Of a stretch of 64,000 nucleotides of DNA, positions 54,609-64,000 are shown in pieces. Position 1 is the stretch's first letter. The number at the start of each line of letters is the position of its first letter. Origin of the DNA: CAYMUR01 sp964393615 (GTDB lineage Bacteria; Planctomycetota; Planctomycetia; Pirellulales; Pirellulaceae). The translations under genes were made by a program, and so were the position numbers. Location: contig CAYMUR010000001.1 of the NCBI GenBank assembly GCA_964393615.1, positions 1-64,000 of the forward strand, given 5' to 3'. The notes below the pieces were generated by a model. The model was not told the DNA's origin, searched no databases, and was given only the letters and a program-made list of their open reading frames with translations.

Positions 54609-55607
54609 ATGGAAAAACTTTCCAAGAATCTCCAACGTTTTCTCCTTTTTTGGCTTGTCTTGCTATCTTTACTCGCATTTTTCTGGCCGGCTCTGGCAAC
54701 GACCATGGGCCCATCCGAAATCGATCCATTCCGCGCCAGCCGTCCTTATCTCCCCATATTCATTGCCGGGACCATGTTTGCCATTGGGGGTATGTTACCA
54801 CGTGACGAAGTCAACCAGGTCTTCGCACAATGGCCTATGATTCTGGCAGGGAGCACTTTGCAATATACGGCAATGCCAGTATTGGCATATTTGATTGGCC
54901 TGATATGGCGCATGGAGGGAGACACCCTGGTAGGTTTGATGATGGTCGGATGCGTACCTGGCGCCATGGCCTCCAACGTGTTAACGCTGAACGCGCGCGG
55001 CAACACAAGCTATTCGGTAGGTTTAACGACGGTTGCCACGCTCCTCTCACCATTGCTGGTACCGGCAGCGTTACGGTTTACCCTTGTAGGAACGGACTCG
55101 TTGTCGTCAGAGGAATTATGGCACACCAGTTATCTCTTACTATTGACGGTCGTGTTACCGGTCACATTAGGTCATGGAACGATTCGAGCCTTTCCGCACT
55201 TACAAAGGATGGCACACCAAGTTGGGTCGCTGATCGCTAATCTGGTCATTCTCTGGATCATTGCTGTTGTCGTTGGACTCAACCGTGAGCGCCTGGCAGA
55301 GATGCAGGTCGGCCTCGTCACCGCGTTGCTAGTCTTGAATGGACTGGGCTACCTGGCTGGTTATTTGGGTGGCCGGTCATTCGGTTTGCGAGAACCGATG
55401 CGCCGCGCCTTGACACTGGAGGTGGGCATGCAAAATGCGGGACTGGGAGCCACACTGGCAACGCAATTATTTCCTGACCGCGAGGGAGCTGCAATCGCAC
55501 CTGCACTCTACACGTTTGGCTGTATGTTTACGGGAACAATACTGGCACAATTTTGGTTAATGCGTAGTAGAAACTCCACCGAAAAAATCTCGGCTGACAA
55601 ACAATGA
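54609..55607 (+). CDS. Bile acid:sodium symporter family (BASS) transporter
   Basis: This 332-residue inner membrane protein has about nine or ten helices and shows the BASS blocks QYTAMPVLAYLIGL and VGCVPGAMASNVLTLNARGN, with GMQNAGLGATLATQLF in the second half. The sodium-coupling region of the family is thus present. Bacterial members carry bile acids, pantoate or other organic anions, so the substrate is open. The start ATG at 54609 has no clear ribosome binding site. Confidence 0.85.
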   Translation: MEKLSKNLQRFLLFWLVLLSLLAFFWPALATTMGPSEIDPFRASRPYLPIFIAGTMFAIGGMLPRDEVNQVFAQWPMILAGSTLQYTAMPVLAYLIGLIWRMEGDTLVGLMMVGCVPGAMASNVLTLNARGNTSYSVGLTTVATLLSPLLVPAALRFTLVGTDSLSSEELWHTSYLLLLTVVLPVTLGHGTIRAFPHLQRMAHQVGSLIANLVILWIIAVVVGLNRERLAEMQVGLVTALLVLNGLGYLAGYLGGRSFGLREPMRRALTLEVGMQNAGLGATLATQLFPDREGAAIAPALYTFGCMFTGTILAQFWLMRSRNSTEKISADKQ

Positions 55608-55649
55608 TTGACTGGAACCCTCCATGCCAGACCTTGTCATAACCTCAAG

Positions 55650-56234
55650 TCACTCCTGCTCTCTTTCACCCACGGAAATTTTGTCGTTGATGCGTAGCAG
55701 TAGTTCGAGATAGCCCATTCGCTGATTCCTGGTGAGCCCCAGCTTGTGGGCTAACGAGCCGATCGTTTGTCTCGCGTCAGCAACCTGGTCTTCCTCGCAA
55801 TTAACTTCCAATTCTACAAACACACCGAGGCCCTCGACGGTATCAAGGGCTACGTGGACAACGTGGCCTTCCCACTCAATTTGTCCTGGCTGCCGTCCTT
55901 TGGAAACAGCCAGGATCGTTTGAAATCCAAGCGTTTCCAACAGTTCAGCAAACTGACAAGCCGCATTCCGACCATCGGACAATGGTAATTCTATTTCGCG
56001 CCGCGTTTTGGTAGTGGCATCGATTTTTGGCCCCTTGTACGTCACACAATTTTTTTCTGCGACACTACGAATCCGCAATGCTTCATCGGTTTTCCCAAAA
56101 TCGCGAACCGGATGGGCATAGTAACGATCCACCTGAAAAACAGAGTCATCCCAGCTGACCCCCAGGCCATCCAGTCGTCGGCGAATGGCCGCCAGGCCGG
56201 AAACTTCAAATTTTTGCTCGACTTCAAAATGCAT
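55650..56234 (-). CDS. CYTH-domain protein (class IV adenylate cyclase-like)
   Basis: This protein of about 194 residues has the ExExK signature EVEQKFEV at the N-terminus, RIRSVAEKNCVTYKGPK and TRREIELPL strands, and FVELEVNCEE. These are the metal- and triphosphate-binding features of the CYTH superfamily, which covers thiamine triphosphatases, tripolyphosphatases and CyaB-type cyclases. I chose ATG 56234 because ExExK usually sits near residue 5; ATG 56282 would add 16 residues. It follows a propeller-like gene by 57 bp. Confidence 0.8.
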   Translation of the reverse strand: MHFEVEQKFEVSGLAAIRRRLDGLGVSWDDSVFQVDRYYAHPVRDFGKTDEALRIRSVAEKNCVTYKGPKIDATTKTRREIELPLSDGRNAACQFAELLETLGFQTILAVSKGRQPGQIEWEGHVVHVALDTVEGLGVFVELEVNCEEDQVADARQTIGSLAHKLGLTRNQRMGYLELLLRINDKISVGEREQE

Positions 56235-56291
56235 GTACTTCGGACCATCAAAAAGAGAGGCGGTTGCTTCCCACTCGTTCATCTCGAATGT

Positions 56292-57212
56292 TCAATGCTG
56301 GGATCGCATGTCTACTTCAAAAAACGGTGTCGGTATTTTTTCACTCGTCAGAAACAGCTTCCGTCCGTTCGCTCCATAACAGATTGTCTCTCCCTGACGA
56401 CGAAACGGCATGATCAGCGGTCGTCCCGGTCGGGCAAAAGCCGCGCCCCAAGTTTCCTTTGGTTTGCGGCGAATCTCATACGCCAGTCCATAAGTCAACA
56501 AAACAGCACGTCGACCGTCGGAGGTGATATCCATCGCTGTCACCAATGGATAATTCACCGTGGCAATTTTTTCTGCGACAACAGGTGCCTTGAACGAATT
56601 CGATGTCAATGGCCATTGCAATTGATAAATGTTGCTCGTTTTCTTGGTTGTTTTGGCAACCAGGAAACAGAGTTTTTCCGTAGGATCAAAGGCAATCGCT
56701 TCGCAATCCTGCGGCCCATCTGCATAGCGAAAATGCGCTGTTTGCAACAAAACCAGTTGCTGATTCCCCGCAAGACGGCTCAACCGTTCGGGTTCCTCTA
56801 CAAGGTAGAGCGTATAACCTGCGGCTCGAAAAAGGTTGTCACCAACATCCGCAATCAATAGACAGGCCTTGCCATCCAGTACAAACGAAGCCATGTCCTC
56901 CCAGTCATTTGCCTTGGCCCCCTTGATGGCAAACTCACCCTGGTCATTTCCGTCCCGGCCAAACGCAAAAAGACGTGGTTCGTCCCCTGAATCATTGTGT
57001 GTCCAGAAACGATCAGGAGCACGACGGGAACATGCCAATCCACTGCTCTCATTAACTTGCTGATTGTGTAAATAAGCCAGCCTCTTGTAGGGGATTCGGA
57101 CCGGCACCATCGTTTCGTCAGCAACTCCCATTGCACACCCGAACAGTAGCACAAACGTAATACACAAACTGGATCGAAACGACGTAAGGGTTGCGTGAAA
57201 CATAAAATTCAT
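56292..57212 (-). CDS. Secreted beta-propeller-like protein
   Basis: This 306-residue protein has a signal peptide-like leader (SSLCITFVLLFGCAMGVA). NESSGLACSRRAPDRFWTHNDSGDEPRLF and GAKANDWEDMASFVLDG, together with repeated beta strands, suggest a six-bladed propeller related to SMP-30/YncE-like proteins. No catalytic residues are identifiable. Two Met codons near 57212 and 57203 are possible starts. The function is unknown. Confidence 0.6.
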   Translation of the reverse strand: MNFMFHATLTSFRSSLCITFVLLFGCAMGVADETMVPVRIPYKRLAYLHNQQVNESSGLACSRRAPDRFWTHNDSGDEPRLFAFGRDGNDQGEFAIKGAKANDWEDMASFVLDGKACLLIADVGDNLFRAAGYTLYLVEEPERLSRLAGNQQLVLLQTAHFRYADGPQDCEAIAFDPTEKLCFLVAKTTKKTSNIYQLQWPLTSNSFKAPVVAEKIATVNYPLVTAMDITSDGRRAVLLTYGLAYEIRRKPKETWGAAFARPGRPLIMPFRRQGETICYGANGRKLFLTSEKIPTPFFEVDMRSQH

Positions 57213-57385
57213 TCGGCTACTATGGTTGCCCCGAAATGCCAATCAGGGGCTGATGGAAAATCACTCCTCTGTTCACTTGGTATTCTTGCCATCAAAGCGA
57301 CTCAACATTTAACCTTCACAATTCGCGCAGCGCCCCAACACCAACATTTCTCTTCCAACGACTCACCATTTATTAATTGCCTTAC

Positions 57386-58444
57386 TCACTTTGACTTTTC
57401 GCTAAGTAGCGAACGCAACACACGAACCTCCTCTATCAGATTAGAAGATTTTACAACGGCTCCGCTGACTGCAATGCGTGTAAATCCTGTAGTCAATACG
57501 ACCGCCAAATTATGTCGATGAATTCCACCAATTGCAAAAGCTGGCAAAGAGATCTCATTCGCAACGGTTTTCAACAACTCGATCCCTGGAAATTCGTCAA
57601 ACTGTTTTGTAGAAGAAGGAAATACCGGGCCGACACCGATGTAGTCTGCTCCAGCTACCACTGCTTGTCGAGCCTGCGTTCCACTGTGTGTCGAAACACC
57701 GATCAACCTATCCGGCCCCACAATTCTACGAGCCTCCTTGATAGGCAAATCGTCCTGTCCTAGATGTACTCCATCCGCTCCAACACACATGGCAAGATCG
57801 GGCCGGTCATTCATGATAAACAAGGGTTTCGTGTCGCGGCAACTGTCTCGCAGCAACCGTCCACGCTCCAACAATTCACAATCGCTCAACCGCTGGTCCC
57901 GCAGTTGAATCATGTCGACGCCTGCCTCCAACAAGTCAGAAACTCGCTGGGAAAACTGCTCCACACACGCCATTCCATCAGTCAGTACGTAAACGCTCGC
58001 ATCGGCCAAGCGCCCGCAGGCACTCGCGTGGATACTAATGACCTTTTCCAATGTATAGGTCCGATATCGAAGCTGTTCGATACTGCGTGCTGCTGACACA
58101 TGTTCCATTTTCAAGTACTCTTCCAGGCAACGAAAGGATTGCTGGACTCGTTTAATACTTGCTGAAACAACACTGACCGCGGTGTCCCGTTCATATTCCT
58201 GACCGGTGGAAACCTGGCACCCCACGTCTTCAATCGTGTCACGAGCTCTGTGTAACTGTCGCAAATCAATAGGCGCCAAGCTCGACACCAGATCGTGTCG
58301 AATTTGTTTGCATAGTTCCGTCAAGTGGCGGTCATCTAGTGAAAACCGCAAGTAATCCTCGACCACTCGCAACCCTTCGAGGGACCGATTCAAGTTAGCG
58401 TCAAGAATTCTCAACGTGTTTGTCAACGGAGATTCTGCTGGCAC
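57386..58444 (-). CDS. thiE: ThiD2-ThiE fusion: thiamine phosphate synthase
   Basis: The 352-residue protein fuses two domains. Residues 1-140 (NTLRILDANLNRSLEGLRVVEDYLRF...) match the ThiD2 domain, which is described as a monofunctional HMP-phosphate kinase. Residues 148-345 form a ThiE barrel with YVLTDGMA, MIQLRDQRLSDCE, FIMNDRPDLAMCVGADGVHLGQDDL, THSGTQA, YIGVGPVFPS and AFAIGGI, all typical of the enzyme that joins HMP-PP and HET-P. ThiD2-ThiE fusions are known in other bacteria. No other thi genes are nearby. Confidence 0.92.
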   Translation of the reverse strand: MPAESPLTNTLRILDANLNRSLEGLRVVEDYLRFSLDDRHLTELCKQIRHDLVSSLAPIDLRQLHRARDTIEDVGCQVSTGQEYERDTAVSVVSASIKRVQQSFRCLEEYLKMEHVSAARSIEQLRYRTYTLEKVISIHASACGRLADASVYVLTDGMACVEQFSQRVSDLLEAGVDMIQLRDQRLSDCELLERGRLLRDSCRDTKPLFIMNDRPDLAMCVGADGVHLGQDDLPIKEARRIVGPDRLIGVSTHSGTQARQAVVAGADYIGVGPVFPSSTKQFDEFPGIELLKTVANEISLPAFAIGGIHRHNLAVVLTTGFTRIAVSGAVVKSSNLIEEVRVLRSLLSEKSK

Positions 58445-59092
58445 AGTGACTGCCCTGAAGTTCCATACGATCTGAGGTATTTTGAACCCGAAACCCTCAG
58501 TATAACGCGTAGAGCCAGATCAGTCCGCATGGCTGTCAAAAAAGCGTTGATCCAACGTGAAGCTTGGAGCGACCGATCGCTAGCTGTACAACCCAGTCTG
58601 TCAGACCAGTCTGTTAGAAAAATCTCTATGAAGATTCCTCGTGTGTGACCGATACGTGCTAGTGCAAGAAAAAATGGTACTCCGACAGCAGGCAGGGATA
58701 GGATGGGGGTTTGCCTCCTTCGTATCTTGGTGAGTGATAGCAATAAGTAGGTGCGTGATAGCAATAAGTAACTGTAGCCAGACAGCTTACGTACCCTCAC
58801 CAGGTCTAGCTGAACAGTCCACCCAAAATTGTTGTACCAAGTGTCCCGATTCGAGCTATTGGTTTGACCGTTCGGACCGTGAACCGTGCATTGAATATAC
58901 CGATATTGCGACGACTTAAACCAAGTATCTGCCCAAACATCCAACTCCTGTCGACCCAGTAAGCCATTCATAACCTGTGGCTATTTTTATAGTTGGCTTG
59001 ATTGTCGCCAAATTACGGGTTACAATTTCACGGCGACATTGTCACCCCAGTCCTTGAATCAACCCCTTGTGAGTAGCGGGAGCTGTTGCAGG
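58445..59092. other. Divergent intergenic region
   Basis: About 650 bp with a 21 bp tandem repeat at 58730-58771. A long minus-strand frame, 58423-58971, crosses it but has no known domain. Confidence 0.4.
58730..58771. repeat. 21 bp tandem duplication
   Basis: GTGAGTGATAGCAATAAGTA and GTGCGTGATAGCAATAAGTA occur in tandem units of 21 bp with one internal mismatch plus a variable last base. It lies in non-coding sequence. Confidence 0.7.
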
Positions 59093-59728
59093 ATGCCAAT
59101 TCCACATCGAGCGCTTTACTTGTGGCCTGGCTTATCACAATTGTGGTTGCGAGGTTGTTGGTGGGGAATGGCCATTGCGGTAGTATTTACAGCGCTGGTC
59201 AACTTTGTTTTGGCTGCAACCTTTATGTGGCCCTTGTGGATCGAGCCATCGATCGTGGTGACGGGGTGGGTGGCAGTCCTTGTGACTTGGTTTGTCGGAG
59301 TTTTCGCCATGAACCGGATGTCGGCGTCAGCACAACAAACGACTGATGACCTCAGAGTGCAACAAAACACAACTGCAAATTTATCCACTGACAGTCCTTC
59401 CAAAAAGAATGCCTTTCTCACAAAAACGATTAAGTTGTTCCAAGAGGCTCAAAGATATTATCTTCGACGGGATTGGCTGGAAGCGGAGCGAAAGTTGAAC
59501 CTTTTATTAGAGTTTGATCCCTTAGATACAGATGCCCAGATAATGATCGCGGCGGTTTACCGCCGCACCAATCGACCTGAACAATCGCGACGTGCGTTAC
59601 GATATCTCGCGCGAATGGACAACCTGGACAAATGGCAATGGGAAATAAAACAGGAACGTAAAAAACTAAATTACATGGAGCAGGGTGGCAAGATGGACCA
59701 GCCAGACAGCTTCCTTGAGGCAGCGTAG
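59093..59728 (+). CDS. Membrane protein with a TPR-like soluble domain
   Basis: The 211-residue protein has two hydrophobic segments near residues 25-75 (WWGMAIAVVFTALVNFVLAA and VVTGWVAVLVTWFVGVFAM). A cytoplasmic domain follows, with the helical pair LFQEAQRYYLRRDWLEAERKLN and IMIAAVYRRTNRPEQSRRAL, resembling two TPRs. ATG 59093 has GGGAG nine bases upstream; a TTG at 59041 region would lengthen it without a ribosome binding site. It ends 39 bp before clpC, so the two may share a transcript. Confidence 0.6.
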   Translation: MPIPHRALYLWPGLSQLWLRGCWWGMAIAVVFTALVNFVLAATFMWPLWIEPSIVVTGWVAVLVTWFVGVFAMNRMSASAQQTTDDLRVQQNTTANLSTDSPSKKNAFLTKTIKLFQEAQRYYLRRDWLEAERKLNLLLEFDPLDTDAQIMIAAVYRRTNRPEQSRRALRYLARMDNLDKWQWEIKQERKKLNYMEQGGKMDQPDSFLEAA

Positions 59729-59767
59729 CAGCTGCCAGACGATATCTACCAAGTATCAAGGTGCAAT

Positions 59768-62335
59768 ATGTACGAACGCTTTACTGACCGCGCACGAAAA
59801 GTCATGCAGCTGGCAAACCAAGAAGCCCAGCGTTTCAACCATGAATACATTGGCACAGAGCACATCCTGCTCGGCTTAGTGAAAGAAGGAAGCGGTGTGG
59901 CCGCCAACGTATTGAAAAATCTGGAGGTAGACCTGCGCAAAATCCGGTTAGAAGTCGAAAAACTGGTTCAAAGCGGACCGGAAATGGTGACCATGGGTAA
60001 GCTGCCGCAGACTCCACGTGCCAAAAAGGTCATCGAGTATTCGATGGAGGAAGCAAGAAATCTGAACCACAATTATGTGGGTACAGAACATATTTTACTC
60101 GGTTTGTTGCGTGAACAAGAAGGTGTCGCAGCACAGGTTCTGATGAACCTGGGACTGAAACTTGAAGAAGTACGTGAAGAAGTTCTCAATTTGCTCGGCC
60201 ATGGCACGCAGGCCGAAGGAAGTGAACGGAGTGGCCGTGAAGGAAGCGCGTCAGAAAGTAGCTCCTCCAGGGGAGGAAAATCAAAAACCCCGGCTCTTGA
60301 TAGTTTTGGACGTGATTTGACCGAGTTGGCACGCCAAAAGAAACTCGATCCCGTGATCGGGCGCCAAACTGAAATCGAGCGGGCCATTCAGGTGCTCTGT
60401 CGGCGGACGAAGAACAACCCCGTACTGTTGGGCGAAGCTGGTGTCGGAAAGACCGCTATTGTTGAAGGATTTGCACAACGTATTATTGATGGAAATGTTC
60501 CGGAAATATTAGCGGATCAGAGAATTGTCGTCCTCGATTTGGCAATGATGGTTGCCGGCACCAAATACCGAGGTCAATTTGAAGAGCGCATTAAAGCTGT
60601 CATGAATGAAGTGCGCCGTGCCAAGAACACGATTCTCTTCATTGATGAACTGCATACGCTTGTGGGAGCTGGTGGTGCAGAAGGCGCTATCGACGCGGCC
60701 AATGTTCTTAAACCCGCATTGTCACGAGGTGAAATCCAGTGCATCGGTGCCACCACACTAGACGAATATCGCAAATATATTGAGAAAGACAGCGCCTTAG
60801 CACGTCGCTTCCAGGAAATTCTCGTCGAACCGACTTCCAAAGACGAAACAGTTTCGATCTTGAAAGGATTACGCGAACGCTACGAAGAGCATCATCGTGT
60901 ACAAATCACCGATGACGCCGTCGAATCGGCTGTAGAACTATCCGGTCGCTATATTACTGCTCGTTGCCTGCCTGACAAGGCGATTGACGTGATTGATGAA
61001 GCCGGTGCACGAGTTCGTTTACGCACAATGACTCGTCCACCCGACTTGAAAGAAATTGATGAAGAAGTCGAGCGGCTTAATAAGGACAAAGAGGAAGCAG
61101 TCGCCAACCAGGATTTCGAACGGGCCGCTTCTCTACGTGACCAGGCTGACAAATTGAAAAAGAAAAAAGAATCTATCACGCATGAATGGCGCGAAAAATC
61201 ACGTCAGACAGATGGTGTTGTCGACGAAGAAGTTATTGCCGAAGTCGTCTCCAAAATCACTGGTATTCCGCTCACCCGGATGTCCACTGAAGACAGTGTC
61301 CGCCTAATGCAAATGGAGACGGAACTGCACAAACGAGTCATCAGCCAGGAAGAAGCGATCAAGGCCATCTCAAAAGCTGTACGGCGGAGTCGCAGTGGCC
61401 TGAAGGATCCCAAACGACCCACCGGTTGTTTCGTGTTTGCTGGTCCAACTGGCGTGGGAAAAACCTTGCTGGCCAAGGCTCTTGCTGAATTCATGTTCGG
61501 TGATGATGACGCGCTCATTCAGATTGATATGAGCGAATACATGGAAAAACATAATATCAGCCGACTCATCGGAGCACCTCCCGGTTACGTAGGCTATGAA
61601 GAAGGTGGCCAGCTCACCGAAAAAATCCGCCGTCGGCCCTACGCGGTTGTGTTGCTCGACGAAATCGAAAAAGCTCATCCCGACGTGTTCAACATGTTGT
61701 TACAAGTCATGGAAGAAGGACGACTAACCGACAGCTTTGGTCGCAACGTCGATTTCCGCAACGTCATTCTGATCATGACTACCAACGCGGGCGCCGAAGC
61801 GATTAAAAACGAATCCGCATTCGGTTTTCAGAAACCTGACAACGATGCATCCTATGAGAACATGAAGGAACGAGTACACGATCGTATCGAGCGTGTCTTC
61901 CGGCCCGAGTTCCTTAACCGACTGGATGATACGATCATTTTCCACCACCTGACCAACGAAGACATGCGAGAAGTGATCGATTTGGAACTTGCCAAAGTTC
62001 GCAAACGTCTCGAAGAACGAGGTTATGCGTTGGAACTCACCGAAGACTCCAAGTCGTTCCTCATCCGCAAAGGCACCGATCTCGATTATGGAGCACGTCC
62101 ACTGCGACGAGCTATTGAAAACTACGTCGAAGATCCACTCTCTGAGGAAATTTTGCGTGGTGAATTCCAGGGGATGGATACCATTATTGTGGACGGATTC
62201 AAAAACGAAAAAGGGAAAGTGGTCCGCCTGGAGCTTCGTGGCGAAAAACGTCAACCTGAAGAAACTGTCGAACCAGTAGGAGCTACCTCTTCGTCAAGTG
62301 ACTCCGACTCTACAGAAGACCCTGCAGAGGATTAA
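59768..62335 (+). CDS. clpC: Clp protease ATP-binding subunit ClpC
   Basis: This 855-residue AAA+ unfoldase feeds substrates to ClpP. The order is complete: two Clp_N repeats (GTEHILLGLVKEGSG and GTEHILLGLLREQEG, residues 1-150), AAA1 with Walker A GEAGVGKT, an UVR-like middle segment (NQDFERAASLRDQAD), AAA2 with GPTGVGKT, and a D2-small domain. The UVR-type segment marks ClpC rather than ClpA or ClpB. The C-terminal tail is Ser/Asp-rich. No clpP gene lies in the window. Confidence 0.97.
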   Translation: MYERFTDRARKVMQLANQEAQRFNHEYIGTEHILLGLVKEGSGVAANVLKNLEVDLRKIRLEVEKLVQSGPEMVTMGKLPQTPRAKKVIEYSMEEARNLNHNYVGTEHILLGLLREQEGVAAQVLMNLGLKLEEVREEVLNLLGHGTQAEGSERSGREGSASESSSSRGGKSKTPALDSFGRDLTELARQKKLDPVIGRQTEIERAIQVLCRRTKNNPVLLGEAGVGKTAIVEGFAQRIIDGNVPEILADQRIVVLDLAMMVAGTKYRGQFEERIKAVMNEVRRAKNTILFIDELHTLVGAGGAEGAIDAANVLKPALSRGEIQCIGATTLDEYRKYIEKDSALARRFQEILVEPTSKDETVSILKGLRERYEEHHRVQITDDAVESAVELSGRYITARCLPDKAIDVIDEAGARVRLRTMTRPPDLKEIDEEVERLNKDKEEAVANQDFERAASLRDQADKLKKKKESITHEWREKSRQTDGVVDEEVIAEVVSKITGIPLTRMSTEDSVRLMQMETELHKRVISQEEAIKAISKAVRRSRSGLKDPKRPTGCFVFAGPTGVGKTLLAKALAEFMFGDDDALIQIDMSEYMEKHNISRLIGAPPGYVGYEEGGQLTEKIRRRPYAVVLLDEIEKAHPDVFNMLLQVMEEGRLTDSFGRNVDFRNVILIMTTNAGAEAIKNESAFGFQKPDNDASYENMKERVHDRIERVFRPEFLNRLDDTIIFHHLTNEDMREVIDLELAKVRKRLEERGYALELTEDSKSFLIRKGTDLDYGARPLRRAIENYVEDPLSEEILRGEFQGMDTIIVDGFKNEKGKVVRLELRGEKRQPEETVEPVGATSSSSDSDSTEDPAED

Positions 62336-62706
62336 TGTTTTCACCGGTCGCTACCGAGCGAATGGTTTTCACCCTCGCTGTCGGCGCGGAATAGTCTCCT
62401 ATCCAAACCGGACGATTTCGAACGTGCACAGCGAGCTGACGGAGGATTTTCTTTCCCTGAAAATGCTTTCCTCCTCGACTGTTGAAAACTCCTGCAACCT
62501 GCTGGCTGCTCTCCTATCTCTTTTCTAACCGAAATTTTCGCCTCAACCAGCAACCTTTTCTCAAGTGTCCCAAGCGGCAGGACGAAACAAAAACCGATAC
62601 GTCGGGCTTGCGCTGCGCTTGCAACGCTTGCGCCGACAGCACTCGCAGCAGTGCTAAACCGGGTTTTTTTAGGATGCCACGCCGTCCAAACAGGAACCAG
62701 ACGTCT
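62336..62706. other. Intergenic region between clpC and mlaE
   Basis: About 370 bp without a supported gene. The mlaE frame is open upstream to 62482, but there is no support for coding before 62674 or 62707. Confidence 0.4.
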
Positions 62707-63570
62707 ATGTACTCTCGCTCGGCAGGAACTGGAACTCACCACAGGTGGTGTACGGCTCTGTTTGATGTGATCGCCGATGGGGGCCAATGGGCCATTGAAG
62801 CAACAACCAGTGTCGGCCACTTGGTACTTTTTTCGTGGAACGCACTTGTATGCTTAGTCTCTCGTGTTCCTGAACGCGGAACGTTATTGCCAAACTTCTA
62901 TCAAATTGGGGTCCGCAGCTTGCCAGTCGTTGCGGTGACTGGCACATTTATCGGCATGGTACTTGCCGTGCAAAGCTACTACCAATTCAGAGATATGGGA
63001 CTGGAAACGCGACTAGGTGCCGTCATCAACATGTCACTTGTCCGAGAACTCGGACCGGTCCTGGCAGCCACCATGCTCGCCGGACGCGTAGGAAGCGCGA
63101 TGGCTGCTGAACTGGGAACAATGCGTGTTACAGAGCAAATCGATGCGCTGAAAACGATGGGTACCAATCCAATTCACTTTCTCGTCGTACCTCGCGTGTT
63201 GGCCTGTGTCATTCTCATTCCTTCCCTGACTATTATGGCTGATTTCATGGGCGTCGCGGGGGGCATGGCATACAGCGTCTTCGTGTTGGACATTGATCAA
63301 TTTCAATACTGGCAAAATTCGCAAGAGTTCGTCGCGACCTGGGACTTGTTTTACGGCCTGTTCAAGAGTGTATTCTTTGGAGCTGCCATTGCCCTCATTA
63401 GCTGTCATCGCGGTTTTTCTTGTGGGGTGGGAGCAGAGGGTGTTGGCCGGGCAGCAACGGCAGCATTTGTAATTTCCTTTGTCCTGATCCTGATACTTGA
63501 CCTGACGATCGGGATCGCGTTGGATACTATTTACTTTTACTTTTGGCCCGAAGGAACCAGTCTGTTTTAG
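62707..63570 (+). CDS. mlaE: MlaE-type ABC transporter permease
   Basis: This 287-residue permease belongs to the MlaE/TGD1 group that moves phospholipids between inner and outer membranes. The signature region is present: TFIGMVLAVQSYYQFRDMG, SLVRELGPVLAATMLAGRVG and GTMRVTEQIDALKTMGTNP. About five helices are visible. The ATP-binding subunit starts two bases after its stop. ATG 62707 and 62674 are both possible starts. Confidence 0.92.
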   Translation: MYSRSAGTGTHHRWCTALFDVIADGGQWAIEATTSVGHLVLFSWNALVCLVSRVPERGTLLPNFYQIGVRSLPVVAVTGTFIGMVLAVQSYYQFRDMGLETRLGAVINMSLVRELGPVLAATMLAGRVGSAMAAELGTMRVTEQIDALKTMGTNPIHFLVVPRVLACVILIPSLTIMADFMGVAGGMAYSVFVLDIDQFQYWQNSQEFVATWDLFYGLFKSVFFGAAIALISCHRGFSCGVGAEGVGRAATAAFVISFVLILILDLTIGIALDTIYFYFWPEGTSLF

Positions 63571-63572
63571 TC

Positions 63573-64000
63573 ATGCAATCGGGATCCCCAACCCACTCGA
63601 CCGGAACGCAACCGCTGATTGACATTCGCAATCTGGAAGTCCGTTTTGCACACCAGACAGTGCTGCGAGGATTAAACATTGCGATACCCACTGGACAAAC
63701 CGTGGCTCTGATTGGCGAAAGTGGTTGTGGCAAAACCGTGCTCCTAAAGTCTCTGATCGGTTTGATCAAGCCCCACCAGGGAAGTATCATCTTCGAGGGT
63801 CAGAATTTGTTGGAGATGCCAGAAAAACAAAGAACTGAACAACAGAAACGGTTCGGTTTCTTGTTTCAGAACGCTGCGCTGTTTGACAGTATGACAGTGG
63901 GACAAAATATTGCCTTTCCGCTACGTGCCACAAACACTCTCGACCGAAAAGCCACGCATCAGTTCATCTTGTCAAAACTGGCAGAAGTCGGGTTGCCGGA
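63573..64000 (+). CDS. mlaF: MlaF-type ABC ATP-binding protein (partial, 3' cut)
   Basis: The frame from ATG 63573 runs to the window edge (142 codons). The Walker A motif GESGCGKT lies near residue 49, and the Q-loop FGFLFQNAALFDSMTVGQN is typical of the MlaF phospholipid-transport ATPase. The 2-base gap after mlaE indicates one operon. The ABC signature, Walker B and the rest lie outside the window, as would mlaD. Confidence 0.92.
   Translation, partial: MQSGSPTHSTGTQPLIDIRNLEVRFAHQTVLRGLNIAIPTGQTVALIGESGCGKTVLLKSLIGLIKPHQGSIIFEGQNLLEMPEKQRTEQQKRFGFLFQNAALFDSMTVGQNIAFPLRATNTLDRKATHQFILSKLAEVGLP

Noticed and set aside
58423..58971. 182-codon minus-strand frame beside thiE.
   Set aside because: Its Arg/Ser/Leu-rich product has no motif, and it contains the 21 bp repeat as a frame-neutral duplication, which explains part of the openness.

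Overview
This 64 kb window comes from a bacterial chromosome of moderate GC content, most likely a member of the Planctomycetota. The evidence is two DUF1559 pseudopilin-like proteins with the phylum's characteristic N-terminus, several secreted proteins of planctomycete type, a lysine-rich histone H1-like protein, and lipid A (LpxB) and Mla-type genes that imply a Gram-negative outer membrane. I see no phage, insertion sequence, CRISPR array, rRNA or tRNA.

Layout. 1-8 kb: hydantoinase/oxoprolinase pair (hyuA-hyuB, minus), a BNR-repeat sialidase-like protein, and a Met/His-rich outer membrane protein. 8-16.5 kb: an MFS transporter, aldose 1-epimerase, a large secreted protein of possible glycosidase fold, a DUF1559 protein and a small lipoprotein. 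16.5-21.3 kb: a zinc alcohol dehydrogenase, then a metallophosphoesterase gene present twice in a nearly perfect 1328 bp tandem duplication, then a second DUF1559 gene. 21.6-31 kb: a 1375-residue multidomain secreted protein, a secreted nitrilase-superfamily enzyme, a membrane GT-C/TPR protein and a DapA-family protein that lacks the family's catalytic residues. 31.4-34.7 kb: three co-directional genes (coiled protein, prenyltransferase-repeat protein, NPCBM protein) behind a leader with three inverted repeats. 34.8-42.7 kb: zinc-ribbon protein, old-yellow-enzyme-type reductase, purB, and two unknown secreted proteins. 42.8-45 kb: methionine salvage genes mtnB-mtnD-mtnC. 45-47.8 kb: leuA with a DUF420 gene, preceded by an apparently complete leucine attenuator. 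48-64 kb: unknown protein, H1-like protein, SGNH hydrolase and site-2 protease pair, lpxB, a two-domain YHS-like protein, BASS symporter, CYTH protein, beta-propeller-like protein, ThiD2-ThiE fusion, TPR protein, clpC, and an mlaE-mlaF pair cut by the window edge.

The clearest regulatory system is upstream of leuA: a ribosome binding site, a 20-codon peptide MIFSRNLLLMLRLLLGPSRP with seven Leu codons in nine, and mutually exclusive 1:2, 2:3 and 3:4 RNA pairings, the last being an intrinsic terminator with a seven-U tract. This is the logic of enterobacterial trp/leu attenuation, here in an apparent planctomycete. The other main points are the very recent microhomology-flanked duplication, the DapA-like protein without a Schiff-base lysine, the leader inverted repeats at 31.3 kb, a 22 bp perfect palindrome at 39.08 kb and the 15 bp repeat array inside the H1-like gene.

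All functional names are from reading motifs; no database search was possible.
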